A DNA stretch of 64,000 nucleotides from G965212025 sp965215765 (GCA_965215765.1 OZ244118.1:1178001-1242000); one strand, 5' to 3'. Shown: positions 17,588 to 26,485, counted from the first letter of the stretch. Numbers and translations are program-made. Notes: generated by a model not told the origin, from the sequence alone.

Positions 17588-18234
17588 GGTCGTTCACAAC
17601 TCACCACGGACTGGTGGTGCCATTGGATAAAAACAATGTTGACACCGACCAGATCATTCCCAAGCAGTATCTGAAGGCAGTGACCACTACGGGCTATGGT
17701 GAGGTTCTTTTTGATTCATGGCGATTCCTTGACCCGGGGCACCTCGGGACGGATCACTCCAAGCGTCGTTTGAATCCCGATTTTGTGTTAAACGAACCCT
17801 GCTACCAGAAGGGATCCGTGCTGCTTGCCCGCGATAATTTTGGTTGTGGCTCGTCTCGCGAGCATGCAGTTTGGGCATTGCTGCAGGCAGGCTATTGCGC
17901 GGTGTTGGCACCGAGCTTTTCCGATATTTTTCGTGGAAACTGTTACAAAAACGGAATGCTTCCGGTGGTTTTGGATGCGTCTGAAATCGACACGCTTTTC
18001 AGGAGAACGGTGGCGAAAAGAGGTTATAGCCTGCATATTTCCTTGCCTGAACAGGTGATTTCCGATGGTGAGTCACAGTGGCACTTTGAAATTGACGCTT
18101 TTCCCAAGCGTTGCCTGTTGGAAGGATTGGACCAGATAGCCTTGACCTTGGAACATGCCGAGAAAATTCGTGCTTACGAACAAGAGCACGCACGCACCTC
18201 CCCTTGGGTTTTTTCGGGTGACCCGGCCTCCTGA
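17584..18234 (+). CDS. leuD: 3-isopropylmalate dehydratase, small subunit
   Basis: 216 residues, a normal LeuD length. Family landmarks are GLVVPLDKNNVDTDQIIPKQ, FDSWRFLDPGH, NFGCGSSREHAVWAL, SFSDIFRGNCYKNGMLP, and the C-terminal CLLEGLDQIALTLEH. It pairs with LeuC to form the dehydratase. The start is the last of three identical ATGA starts made by the junction triplication. leuB follows 6 nt downstream, so the leuCDB unit is one operon. Confidence 0.96.
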   Translation: MRSFTTHHGLVVPLDKNNVDTDQIIPKQYLKAVTTTGYGEVLFDSWRFLDPGHLGTDHSKRRLNPDFVLNEPCYQKGSVLLARDNFGCGSSREHAVWALLQAGYCAVLAPSFSDIFRGNCYKNGMLPVVLDASEIDTLFRRTVAKRGYSLHISLPEQVISDGESQWHFEIDAFPKRCLLEGLDQIALTLEHAEKIRAYEQEHARTSPWVFSGDPAS

Positions 18235-18240
18235 GCGGAC

Positions 18241-19329
18241 ATGAAGCCGGGCGCTTCATCCAGCCAGGTCTTGCTTTTGCCAGGTGATGGCATTGGTCCG
18301 GAGGTAGTGGCAGAGGCACTCAAGGTCGGAGAGGCTCTCTCGCCGTTTCTGCAACGCCCCATTCAATTCAAAACCGGCCTCATTGGTGGCTGTGCCGTGG
18401 AGGCGCTTGGGAAGCCTTTACCCGACATCACGCTGGCAGAGGCGAAGCAGAGTGACGCGATTTTGCTCGGCGCGGTGGGTGCCCCAAAATACGAAACATT
18501 GGCACGTGAGCTGCGACCGGAGCGCGGCCTGCTGGCCATACGCAGTGAGCTCGGGCTGTTCGCCAATTTGCGTCCGGCAAAGGTTTTTCCCAGCCTGGTG
18601 AACGCCTCGTCACTGAAAGCCGAACTCTTGTTCGGGCTGGATATCCTGGTTGTGCGGGAACTGATCGGTGGCATCTACTTTGGTGAACCGCGTGGGCGCC
18701 GTAAAAATGACCACGGTGAAGAAGCCTTTAACACGATGATTTACAACAGCGAGGAAATAGAACGTGTTGTGCGTGTTGCCTGCGAAGCCGCGCGCGGACG
18801 AGGGGGGCGGGTGTGTTCGGTGGACAAGGCGAACGTCCTGGAAGTGTCTGAGCTGTGGCGAGAAGTGGCAAAGCGTACGGCCAGTGACTATGCGGATGTG
18901 GAAATGAATTTCATGTACGTGGACAATGCGGCCATGCAGCTTGTTCGCGACCCCCGGCAATTTGACGTCATTGTGACTGCCAATCTTTTTGGGGACATTC
19001 TTTCCGATTTGGCGGCCATGCTGACCGGGTCGATTGGCATGCTGCCGTCAGCCTCGCTTGCGCATGATGGGCCAGGGCTGTTTGAGCCTGTGCATGGTTC
19101 CGCCCCTGATCTTGCGGGTCAGAACAGAGCGAACCCGTTGGCGACAATTCTTTCTTTTGCCATGCTGCTGCGCCATTCACTGGCAGAGCAGGAAGCGGCG
19201 GAGCGAGTGGAGAAGGCGATTGATGGCGCGCTTCAGAAGGGGATGACGGTTGATTTGGCAAATGACAAGCCTGCGGTCACCTGTTCGGAAATGGGCGACT
19301 TGGTTGTCAGCTCTCTGCTTGGTGCATAA
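18241..19329 (+). CDS. leuB: 3-isopropylmalate dehydrogenase
   Basis: 362 residues. It oxidises and decarboxylates 3-isopropylmalate to 2-oxoisocaproate with NAD+. Visible motifs: LLPGDGIGPEVVAEAL at the N-terminus, the substrate arginines in ELRPERGLLAIRSELGLF, ELIGGIYFGEPRG, CSVDKANVLEVSELWRE with the catalytic Lys, and TANLFGDILSDLAAMLTGS. The NAD-binding stretch HGSAPDLAGQNRANPLA is also present. The start at 18241 (MKPGASSSQ) follows leuD closely, as expected in an operon. Confidence 0.96.
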   Translation: MKPGASSSQVLLLPGDGIGPEVVAEALKVGEALSPFLQRPIQFKTGLIGGCAVEALGKPLPDITLAEAKQSDAILLGAVGAPKYETLARELRPERGLLAIRSELGLFANLRPAKVFPSLVNASSLKAELLFGLDILVVRELIGGIYFGEPRGRRKNDHGEEAFNTMIYNSEEIERVVRVACEAARGRGGRVCSVDKANVLEVSELWREVAKRTASDYADVEMNFMYVDNAAMQLVRDPRQFDVIVTANLFGDILSDLAAMLTGSIGMLPSASLAHDGPGLFEPVHGSAPDLAGQNRANPLATILSFAMLLRHSLAEQEAAERVEKAIDGALQKGMTVDLANDKPAVTCSEMGDLVVSSLLGA

Positions 19330-19364
19330 TCTGGCTCCGCTTGGATTGTCAGAGGAAAAAAGGT

Positions 19365-20387
19365 ATGGAACAAAAGCTTGATTTGGCAGTCGTCGGTGCT
19401 ACGGGTGTGGTAGGCGAGGCGATGCTCAAAGTGCTCGCTGAGCGGAATTTTCCCTGTGGTGAGGTATTTCTTTTGGCAAGCCATCGTTCGGCGGGCAAGG
19501 TCTTGCCTTTTGACGGGTGTGAGCTTGAAGTCCAGGATCTTGGTGCTTTCGATTTCTCCAATGCCCGGATTGCGTTGTTTTCTGCCGGTGCCGAAATTTC
19601 AGCACGCCATGCGCCGCGCGCAGCTGAAGCCGGGTGCGTGGTGATTGACAACACTTCGCAGTATCGCAATGAAGCTGATATTCCGCTGGTGGTTCCGGAA
19701 GTCAACGGCGAGGCCATCGCGCTTTACCGGCAGCGGGGCATCATCGCCAATCCAAACTGCTCGACGATTCAAATGGTAATGGTGCTCAAGCCCCTGCATG
19801 ACTGCTTTCATGCCCTGCGGGTCAACGTGGTGACGTATCAGGCTGTGTCCGGTGCCGGGCGTCGCGCCATAGCGGATATGGAGGCGGGAAGTCGTGCTGC
19901 GCTCGCTGGCGAACAGCATGAAGGGTGGGGCGGTCAGATCGCCTTCAACGTTTTGCCGCATATTGGTGATTTTGAAGAGAACGGGTACACCAAGGAAGAA
20001 ATGAAGATGGTTTGGGAAACGCGCAAGATATTGGGCGAGCCTGAGATGAAGGTGAATCCGACAGCAGCCCGGGTTCCGGTGGCTTATGGTCACTCCATGG
20101 CGGTTCATATTGAATTTGCGTCTGAACCGGATATTGCGCAGGTGCGCGACGTACTTGCCAGTGCCAGTGGGGTAGAGGTGGTTGATGAAGTGGGCGGTCA
20201 CAGATACCCGACTGCGGTGACAGAAGCAGCCGGTAAAGATCCAGTGTTTGTAGGCAGAATACGCCGCGATATTTCACACCCCAAAGGGCTGGATTTGTGG
20301 GTGGTGGCAGACAACTTGCGAAAAGGGGCAGCGACGAACAGCGTACAGATTGCCGAGTGCTTGCAACGCGACTATCTCAGTTCCTGA
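19365..20387 (+). CDS. asd: Aspartate-semialdehyde dehydrogenase
   Basis: 340 residues from the ATG at 19365 (MEQKLDLAVVGATGVVGEA), with AGAGG and a second AGG upstream. It reduces aspartyl phosphate to aspartate semialdehyde, the branch point to lysine, threonine, methionine and diaminopimelate. The NADP motif is at the N-terminus. The catalytic Cys is in GIIANPNCSTIQMVM, with TYQAVSGAGRRA after it and the active-site His in RVPVAYGHSMAVHIEF. This is the usd/archaeal-like asd form of Pseudomonas type, commonly placed after leuB and before fimV. Confidence 0.94.
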   Translation: MEQKLDLAVVGATGVVGEAMLKVLAERNFPCGEVFLLASHRSAGKVLPFDGCELEVQDLGAFDFSNARIALFSAGAEISARHAPRAAEAGCVVIDNTSQYRNEADIPLVVPEVNGEAIALYRQRGIIANPNCSTIQMVMVLKPLHDCFHALRVNVVTYQAVSGAGRRAIADMEAGSRAALAGEQHEGWGGQIAFNVLPHIGDFEENGYTKEEMKMVWETRKILGEPEMKVNPTAARVPVAYGHSMAVHIEFASEPDIAQVRDVLASASGVEVVDEVGGHRYPTAVTEAAGKDPVFVGRIRRDISHPKGLDLWVVADNLRKGAATNSVQIAECLQRDYLSS

Positions 20388-21457
20388 CGGCACTTTTTGT
20401 GCTCGTGGCGATGGCCTGGCCAGTGCGCCCGGTGCTTGCTTTCGAGTTGGGTGATTTGACCGTAGACAGCCACGTGGGAGAGATTCTTGCTGCGCGCATT
20501 GAGGTGTTTGGCGAGATTGAAGCTCTTGCAACAGTTGAAATTGCAGCACCTGAGATTTTCATCAAGGAGCATGTTGGCTGGCGTCCGTTTCACGAGCGCT
20601 TGGTGATCGAGCCGGTTATGAGTGCCTATCCTCCCTACTTGTCGCTCAGCAGCATTGGCTTTATCAAGCGGCAGCATTTTGGCTTGGTCATCGCTGTGAC
20701 GCAAAACAACCAAGCGACATACACCACCTATCGCGTGACCTTGAAGCCGCGGGTTTCTCTGTCGGGTTCGGCGTCACCGGAGGAAAGCCTGTCTGCGCCG
20801 GAAGTGCTGTCTGTCCTGGTGGCACAACTGGGATCCAATGGCAAAGTCCCCGCCGTTTCAGTTTTCACAGAGCTCGTGCGTGTTGGCGATGGCCAGGAGC
20901 GCGGAGGTGGCATCAAAATGCCGGTGCTGAGGATCGAGGACGAGCCAGAGACGGCCTTCATCAATGGGCTGCTGGCGTTGATGACGCCGGCGGAAAGGCA
21001 GCGTTTCGATTCCTTGAGAGCGCGGCAGAGCACCACGAAGGACGTTGTTTTGGCATTGCTTTTTGACCCGCCCGGCAGCTTGTTGAAGCGACTGCTTTGG
21101 AAAGGGCGCCACACCAGGGAGCTTCTGCCTCGGGAAGGGCAGGAGACGCACTTGAAGCAGATGCGGGAAAATAATCTCGCTCTGCAAAACGAGGTGCTGG
21201 CTCTGCGAAGCCAGCTTGAGGTTCTGCGAGATCAGCGGGTGCCCGTGCAAGGAACGAATGCCGACACAGGCGCAAACAGTGCCGACTTTGATTTTCGGTT
21301 TTTTCAGGAGAACTGGGAAATATTGCTGACCAAGCGTCCTTGGCAGGTGTTGGCGGTGGTGACCTTTGTGCTGATGTTGATCACGCTGTGGCAGTGGTGG
21401 CGGATACGCCAGAGAAGCCATCGTATGGCCAGCCGGAAAACGCCCGACCTCTGGTGA
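20357..21457 (+). CDS. FimV-like protein, short form
   Basis: 366 residues if the GTG at 20357 is used, overlapping the asd 3' end by 31 nt. The signal peptide LTALFVLVAMAWPVRPVLA is followed by FELGDLTVDSHVGEILAARI, the conserved FimV N-terminal element. Further on come a coiled-coil-like stretch (about 265-300; ENNLALQNEVLALRSQLEVL) and one membrane helix near the C-terminus (WQVLAVVTFVLMLITLWQWW). FimV anchors in the inner membrane, binds peptidoglycan and organises polar type IV pili or secretion. Classical FimV is 600-900 residues with a TPR C-terminal domain, which is absent here. The position between asd and truA is the usual fimV place. Confidence 0.75.
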   Translation: MLATRLSQFLTALFVLVAMAWPVRPVLAFELGDLTVDSHVGEILAARIEVFGEIEALATVEIAAPEIFIKEHVGWRPFHERLVIEPVMSAYPPYLSLSSIGFIKRQHFGLVIAVTQNNQATYTTYRVTLKPRVSLSGSASPEESLSAPEVLSVLVAQLGSNGKVPAVSVFTELVRVGDGQERGGGIKMPVLRIEDEPETAFINGLLALMTPAERQRFDSLRARQSTTKDVVLALLFDPPGSLLKRLLWKGRHTRELLPREGQETHLKQMRENNLALQNEVLALRSQLEVLRDQRVPVQGTNADTGANSADFDFRFFQENWEILLTKRPWQVLAVVTFVLMLITLWQWWRIRQRSHRMASRKTPDLW

Positions 21458-22338
21458 GATATGCAGTCGGCGTCGAGTACGACGGAAGCGACTTTTGCGG
21501 CTGGCAAAGCCAACGGGGTGTGCAGACGATTCAGGAGCACCTGAACGTTGCTTTGAGCCGAATTGCCGCGCATCCCGTTTCCCTGAGCTGTGCCGGACGT
21601 ACGGACAGCGGTGTTCATGCTCTGTGCCAAGTGGCGCACTTTGACTCGGGTGCTGACAGGCCGCTTCGTGAGTGGCGGCGAGGAGCCAACTCACACCTTC
21701 CGGATGCGATTTCCGTGCAATGGGCCGTCTCGGTTCCTGCAGAGTTTCACGCCCGCTACAGTGCCCTTGCCCGTTGTTACCAGTATTTGATTCTGGATGG
21801 CACGGAGCGTTCTTCCGTCTGGCGAGACCGCGCCACCGTGGAAAGGCAACGATTGCAGGTGGAGGCAATGCACGAAGCGGCTCAGGCGCTCATTGGCAAA
21901 CAGGATTTCAGCAGTTTCCGAGCCGCAGGTTGCCAGGCACTGAATGCCGTGCGAACGGTGCATCACGTGCAAGTCCGCCGTGTGGGGATATTCGTGATTT
22001 TAACGATCACGGCGAACGCTTTTTTACAGCACATGGTGCGTAACATTGCCGGTTCGCTGTTGGAAATTGGTCGCGGAAGGCGGACAGTAAAGTGGCTGAC
22101 CGAGGTACTGGCGATGCGTGATCGCACGGTTGCCGCTGCCGCCGCACCGGCGAATGGACTGTATTTTTGCGGCGTTCTGTATCCATCCGTGTACAAATTG
22201 TCGGCACTGTCCACGTTTCCGTTGGGGCTCGTTTCTGTCCCGGGGCAGGAAGCCGCAGAAACGAAGGCCTGGCAGCTTGACCCGCGGGTTATTTCCAATG
22301 GCGGTTCAGCGTTGGCCGCCAAGGGCAAGTCAAGTTAG
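21454..22338 (+). CDS. truA: tRNA pseudouridine(38-40) synthase
   Basis: 294 residues from the GTG at 21454, which overlaps the fimV-like stop (GTGA) and gives MRYAVGVEYDGSDFCGWQ. TruA converts U38, U39 and U40 of tRNA anticodon arms to pseudouridine. The catalytic Asp is in CAGRTDSGVHALCQVAHF; RYQYLILDG-like and FLQHMVRNIAGSLLEIG motifs follow. A longer frame to 21340 lies inside the fimV-like gene and is less likely. The last about 40 residues (after GVLYPSVY) extend beyond the E. coli enzyme. Confidence 0.93.
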   Translation: MRYAVGVEYDGSDFCGWQSQRGVQTIQEHLNVALSRIAAHPVSLSCAGRTDSGVHALCQVAHFDSGADRPLREWRRGANSHLPDAISVQWAVSVPAEFHARYSALARCYQYLILDGTERSSVWRDRATVERQRLQVEAMHEAAQALIGKQDFSSFRAAGCQALNAVRTVHHVQVRRVGIFVILTITANAFLQHMVRNIAGSLLEIGRGRRTVKWLTEVLAMRDRTVAAAAAPANGLYFCGVLYPSVYKLSALSTFPLGLVSVPGQEAAETKAWQLDPRVISNGGSALAAKGKSS

Positions 22339-22384
22339 AAGGTTAGCCTCTGGCAGAGTAAAGGCATCTGATTAAGAGACATAC

Positions 22385-22407
22385 GCCCAGGGGGATCTCC
22401 TTTGGGC
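22385..22407 (+). terminator. Possible terminator hairpin after truA
   Basis: GCCCA and TGGGC form a stem with an inner GGA/TCC pair, followed by TTTGAG. The T-tract is weak. It lies 47 bp after the truA stop and before tRNA-Thr. Confidence 0.4.
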
Positions 22408-22477
22408 TTTGAGTGGGTTTTGCGACTGTGCTGTGCCAAAAGCAGTTCAGTCCGTGCAAAATATAGCGCACACGATT

Positions 22478-22554
22478 GCCGGTGTAGCTCAGTACGGCAG
22501 AGCAACTGATTCGTAATCAGTAGGTCGGTGGTTCAAATCCACTCGCCGGCACCA
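22478..22554 (+). tRNA. tRNA-Thr (CGT anticodon)
   Basis: Acceptor GCCGGTG pairs with CGCCGGC. The anticodon arm ACTGA/TCAGT encloses loop TTCGTAA, so the anticodon is CGT. The T arm GGTGG-TTCAAAT-CCACT is regular, and CCA is encoded. The D loop is slightly unusual (CAGTACGGCA). It stands at the left edge of an R-M insertion, a typical integration site. Confidence 0.93.
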
Positions 22555-22851
22555 CTCCAAGACACTTTTTCAGAAAGAGCACTCCCCGTCCTTCGGTGAG
22601 TCCCGGACATCACAGGCCAGGCATTCGGGACGCACACAAAAAAGCCGGAAGGTCTGTAGCCGCCATTTTTTCAAACCGATGAATGGCCGTCAGTGGCGGC
22701 TAAGTGGCACTAAAGCATGGCGTTCAGCGTCTTGTCAGAACCTTTGCCTTGGGTGTCAGGTAGCCCCGCTTCAGTTTCACAGCATGCTGGCTTTGGCCAA
22801 CCATTTTCGCACTCTGTACATCAGCAATTTGGTTTGGACCAGCACGCTTGC

Positions 22852-23571
22852 ATGGAAAAGAAAAAGACAGACCCACGAATCCTTTCCCTTTGCGAGAATG
22901 TGACCAAGAAGTGCTCCAGGATCATGATTGGTCACATCCTGAAGCACGGGTACATCACCACCGAGGAGTTACGGGAAATTTACGGCTATCACCATCCTCC
23001 CCGCGTTGCGCGTTACGTACGCGAAGAAGGTGTGCCGCTGGAAACCTTTCGTATCAAGAGCAACTGGACAGGCAGGAAGATCGCGGCTTACAAGTTTGAC
23101 GATCCCGCCAAAATCAAGCGAGGTCGAATCGGTCGGCGCAAGGCGTTTCCAAAAGCCTTCAAGGATGCGCTGGTTGAGCGTTATGGCGAGTTTGATGCAC
23201 TCACAGCCCAGCCGACAGACGCAAGGTATTTGCAAATTGATCACCGCATCCCCTACGAGATAGCGGGTGACAGCGAACACGACGAAGACAATCTTGAAGC
23301 CTATATGCTTCTTGATGCCTCAAATCAGCGGGCAAAGGCGTGGTCGTGCGAGCACTGCAGAAACTGGACGGGGCTACTCGATGAAGACACTTGTCGAACC
23401 TGCTACTGGGTCTTTCCCGAAGGCCACACGCATGTTGCGATGGTCGAAGCCCGACGCGCGGATCTCAGGTGGGATGATGATGAAGTAGCTTCATACGACA
23501 GGTTGTCAGAAGAGGCAAAGAAGGAGGACATCTCTGTGAGTACCCTCATCAAGCGGAAGTTACAGGGCTAA
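22852..23571 (+). CDS. HNH-type restriction endonuclease
   Basis: 239 residues from the ATG at 22852 (MEKKKTDPRILSLCENV); the longer frame to 22717 adds residues without family character. An N-terminal winged-helix-like region (LKHGYITTEELREIYGYHH) is followed by an HNH nuclease core. The core consists of YLQIDHRIPYEIAG, EDNLEAYMLLDASNQ, and two zinc Cys pairs, CEHCRNW and CRTCYW. Its 3' end overlaps by 12 nt, tail to tail, the adenine methyltransferase gene on the other strand. This is the arrangement of a compact type II R-M system. Target unknown. Confidence 0.75.
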   Translation: MEKKKTDPRILSLCENVTKKCSRIMIGHILKHGYITTEELREIYGYHHPPRVARYVREEGVPLETFRIKSNWTGRKIAAYKFDDPAKIKRGRIGRRKAFPKAFKDALVERYGEFDALTAQPTDARYLQIDHRIPYEIAGDSEHDEDNLEAYMLLDASNQRAKAWSCEHCRNWTGLLDEDTCRTCYWVFPEGHTHVAMVEARRADLRWDDDEVASYDRLSEEAKKEDISVSTLIKRKLQG

Positions 23572-24462
23572 GGCCTGCTGAAAGTTTTTCGGCTGTTCGA
23601 AGACCTTTTTCTCAGGTGCTTCCAGGTTGCCCGAGAGGTAAAGGCTTTCGATGGTTTCGTCATCTTTTCCTTGCAGGGTTGCCTGGCAGGAACGACCGGC
23701 ATGGAGCAAGAGGCGAGTCATGTCCAAGTGTTCGGGGAGCTGTGGGCCATATTCCTTCTTCCCTGTCATGCCGTCATACGACAGGGCAAAGCGGATGTCC
23801 CGCCGATTCAAGGACTCCAGGCCAGCGATGAGACTGTTCAGTTTCAGTTGTTTGTGATACCGCTTATCACGCCCAACTGTCGTGCCGAGATATGGTGGAT
23901 CCATATACACAAAGTTTTCGGGTCGCGCGTCCTCGGTTGTCAGCAGCCAGTCGCCCTTGCGAAGCTCGATTTTGCCCTTCAAGAGGAAAGACGCACCCAT
24001 GATGGCATTTGCCATTTTCTCCGGCGCCATTCCACGGCGGCGCTTGTCTGCGGATTGGGTAAACCGACCCGCGGAGTTGAAGCGAACGGAGTTCTTTACG
24101 CATCGACAAATAAGGTAGAGCAGACTAACGGGATCGTGCTCGTTGTTGTAGCGTTCCCGAATTCTGTTGAAGTAGTCCGGGTTGTCTTTCCTCTGTCCCT
24201 CCCAAATCTCAGCGTATCGCTTGGCTGTCTTCCCCGGGGCTTCGATAATGGACTTCCACAGATCAATGATCGTCTCAAGGCAATCACCTATTACAAACCG
24301 GCGAGCCAGGCCGTGATGCGCTGCATAGAGTGTCATTGCTGCAGACCCCGCAAAGGGTTCATAGAACGTTTCGATCTTCGCGGGAAGCACCGTGTGGATC
24401 ATGGGAGCCAGCTTGCGCTTGCTGCCTTGGTAGGGTATCGGGTGGGGAAGTTTTCTACTCAT
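23560..24462 (-). CDS. D12-family N6-adenine DNA methyltransferase
   Basis: 300 residues from the ATG at 24462 (MSRKLPHPIPYQGSKRK); an in-frame ATG at 24492 is possible. It shows the alpha-class order PYQGSKRKLAP, YEPFAGSAAMTLYAA (SAM binding), CVKNSVRFNSAGRF, and the catalytic VYMDPPYLGTT near residue 190. The plus-strand frame 23671-25023 across it has no family features. It forms the third R-M system of the window with the convergent HNH nuclease and should protect the host from it. Confidence 0.88.
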   Translation of the reverse strand: MSRKLPHPIPYQGSKRKLAPMIHTVLPAKIETFYEPFAGSAAMTLYAAHHGLARRFVIGDCLETIIDLWKSIIEAPGKTAKRYAEIWEGQRKDNPDYFNRIRERYNNEHDPVSLLYLICRCVKNSVRFNSAGRFTQSADKRRRGMAPEKMANAIMGASFLLKGKIELRKGDWLLTTEDARPENFVYMDPPYLGTTVGRDKRYHKQLKLNSLIAGLESLNRRDIRFALSYDGMTGKKEYGPQLPEHLDMTRLLLHAGRSCQATLQGKDDETIESLYLSGNLEAPEKKVFEQPKNFQQALAL

Positions 24463-24660
24463 GCACTTTTCATTCTGGTACGGTCGGAGCATATCGCGTG
24501 TTCCCGGTCATCCTTAGATTCTACTTATGCCCTTGTGCTCGGGTATAGGCGAATCGCACTCACACGCAGTCTGAACCAGGATCGCCGTCCCGCCTCCCGG
24601 AAGTCCCCGGCGACAGGCCTTGAGGGGATGAAGTTCACACATCCGGTGGCTCTTCAGAAT

Positions 24661-24939
24661 TCACTCAAGCCGCCTCTTGCTCGACTCCAGGTGAAGGTCG
24701 GGGGCATCACCATGCGTGAGGGCGGTAGGGCAATCGCCCATCTTTATGAGGAGCTTGCGCATCTTCTCTCGGGCTTGTTCAACGGTGAACACTCCATCTG
24801 GGTCAGGAATAGCTTGCCGGCAAGTACCGGACGTAGGTATTCGGGTCGCCTGGTCGGTGCATGTAGAAGTAAAATACTTCCGAGGAGACAGCCAGATTGG
24901 TTTACGCGCGACTTGCGAGTCATGATTTTTTCCTGCCAC
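24661..24939 (-). pseudogene. Possible integrase-like fragment, frameshifted
   Basis: Across frames on the minus strand the region reads like an arm-binding domain of a tyrosine integrase: YFYMHRPGDPNTYVRYLP in one frame, then IPDPDGVFTVEQAREKMRKL in another. The latter resembles the AR-rich helix common in these domains. No catalytic R-H-R-Y region follows. Similarity is judged by eye only and could be wrong. If right, it marks the far edge of the R-M insertion that begins at tRNA-Thr. Confidence 0.25.
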
Positions 24940-25013
24940 GTGGCCTTGACCATGATGCCTGAACAGATCCCTGGTTTGCTGTCATTTTGGTGTCTGCCCG
25001 TACAAACACAAGA

Positions 25014-25487
25014 ATGCAAATAAGAGAAATGACGCCCGATGATGTTGGGGATGTTGTCAGCATCGAGGAGGCCAGCTATGGCTTTCCATGGGGTGAGAAA
25101 GTCTTTCGCGACTGCTTGCTTTTGGGATATCCCTCCTACGTTGTTGAACACGCAAGGAAAATTGTCGGCTATGTCATCGTGGTGCATGGTCAGCGAAGCT
25201 CTCACATCCTGAATTTATGCGTTTCCCCGAAGCACAGGAAGCAGGGTTGGGGACGCGAGCTTTTGCAGTCATCATGCCAGGCAGCGGTGCACTCAGGTTC
25301 TTCCTGTATTTTTCTTGAAGTCCGCTCCAGTAACGACAAAGCCAAATCCCTTTACGAATCCGAGTTTTTTCAAGTGATTTCCGTCAAAAAAGACTACTAC
25401 CCCGCGCAGCACGGTCGCGAAGATGCGCTGGTTTATATCAAGATGCTGAACGGCCTTGGGAATATTGTCACCAGCCCTGGCCTGTAG
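25014..25487 (+). CDS. rimI: Ribosomal-protein-alanine N-acetyltransferase-like GNAT protein
   Basis: 157 residues from the ATG at 25014 (MQIREMTPDDVGDVVSIEE). GNAT-fold landmarks: SYGFPWGEKVFRDCL near the N-terminus, the acetyl-CoA loop SPKHRKQGWGRELL, and FLEVRSSNDKAKSLYESEFF. These match RimI, which acetylates the N-terminal Ala of ribosomal protein S18. The C-terminus extends past the usual RimI end. The last about 190 bp of the gene plus downstream sequence are duplicated twice (see the repeat). Confidence 0.88.
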   Translation: MQIREMTPDDVGDVVSIEEASYGFPWGEKVFRDCLLLGYPSYVVEHARKIVGYVIVVHGQRSSHILNLCVSPKHRKQGWGRELLQSSCQAAVHSGSSCIFLEVRSSNDKAKSLYESEFFQVISVKKDYYPAQHGREDALVYIKMLNGLGNIVTSPGL

Positions 25488-26366
25488 CGCACAGAACCAA
25501 TGCCGGCTCGGGTGGCGCAGCACTTTCCCGGTCTCCTGTCCCGCCACCGCATGCGCCCAGACCAGCAGGCCAGGCCATCGAGCCAGACAGGGAGCCAGAC
25601 AGAAAGTATGACGGGTGCGCGGCTACCGAGGCCGAAGCACGGAACGCTCACTCAGTCTCTTCCTGTATTTTTCTTGAAGTCCGCTCCAGTAACGACAAAG
25701 CCAAATCCCTTTACGAATCCGAGTTTTTTCAAGTGATTTCCGTCAAAAAAGACCACTACCCCGCACAGCATGGCCGCGAAGATGCGCTGGTTTATATCAA
25801 GATGCTGAACGGCCTTGGGCATATTGTCACCAGCCCTGGCCTGTAGCGTACAGAGCCAATGCCGACTCGGGTGGCGCAGCACTTTCCTGATCTCCTGTCC
25901 CGCCACCGTGTGCGCCCAGCCCAGCAGCCCAGACCAGCAGGCCAGGCCAGCGAGCCAGACAGGAAGTATGACGGGTGCTTGGCTACCAAGGCCTGAGCCC
26001 GGAACACTCGCTCAGCCTCTTCCTGTATTTTTCTTGAAGTCCGCTCCAGTAACGACAAAGCCAAATCCCTTTACGAATCCGAGTTTTTTCAAGTGATTTC
26101 CGTCAAAAAAGACTACTACCCCGCGCAGCATGGCCGCGAAGATGCGCTGGTTTATATCAAGATGCTGAACGGTCTTGGGCATATTGTCACCAGCCCTGGC
26201 CTGTAGCGTACAGAACCAATGCTGACTCGGGTGGCGCAGCACTTTCCCGGTCTCCTGTCCCGCCACCGCGTACGCCCAGACCAGCGAGTCAGGCCAGCGA
26301 GCCAGACAGGAAGTATGGCGGGTGCTTGTGGCTACCGAGACCTGAGCCTGAAACGCTCGCTCAGTC
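25299..26366 (+). repeat. Tandem copies of the rimI 3' end, unit about 360 bp
   Basis: TCTTCCTGTATTTTTCTTG recurs at 25299, 25658 and 26018 (359 and 360 bp). Each unit has the last 63 codons of rimI, the stop, and about 170 bp of downstream sequence rich in CCAGACCAGCAGGCCAG-like short repeats. The downstream edge at 26361 reads CTCAGTCTCTTCCGCC against the internal rimI CTCAGGTTCTTCCTG. The shared TCTTCC is probably the junction microhomology. Minor base differences and small indels separate the copies. Confidence 0.9.
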
Positions 26367-26485
26367 TCTTCCGCCGCGTCTTGGGGACTTCTGGAAGCAC
26401 CTGCTCAAAGCACCAGCGCCGACTGAGTTACCAATCAGTTCGAGTCTGTTCGTATGCCGCGAGGCTTATTGGTGAACCACGCAGC

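Larger units (their letters stand above)
16954..17697 (+). repeat. Three tandem 248-bp copies of the leuC/leuD junction
   Basis: GCGGCTACTTCCAACAGG recurs at 16954, 17202 and 17450, exactly 248 bp apart. Each unit holds the leuC 3' end, the ATGA stop/start overlap, and the first 38 codons of leuD. Units differ at only a few bases (for example CAAGGAGTG against CACGGACTG, GCGGTGACC against GCAGTGACC). Because the first leuC end and the last leuD start are intact, both genes remain functional. Confidence 0.95.

Noticed and set aside
23671..25023. 450-codon plus-strand frame
   Set aside because: It lies opposite the adenine methyltransferase, shows no family motif, and is explained as a shadow of the real gene.
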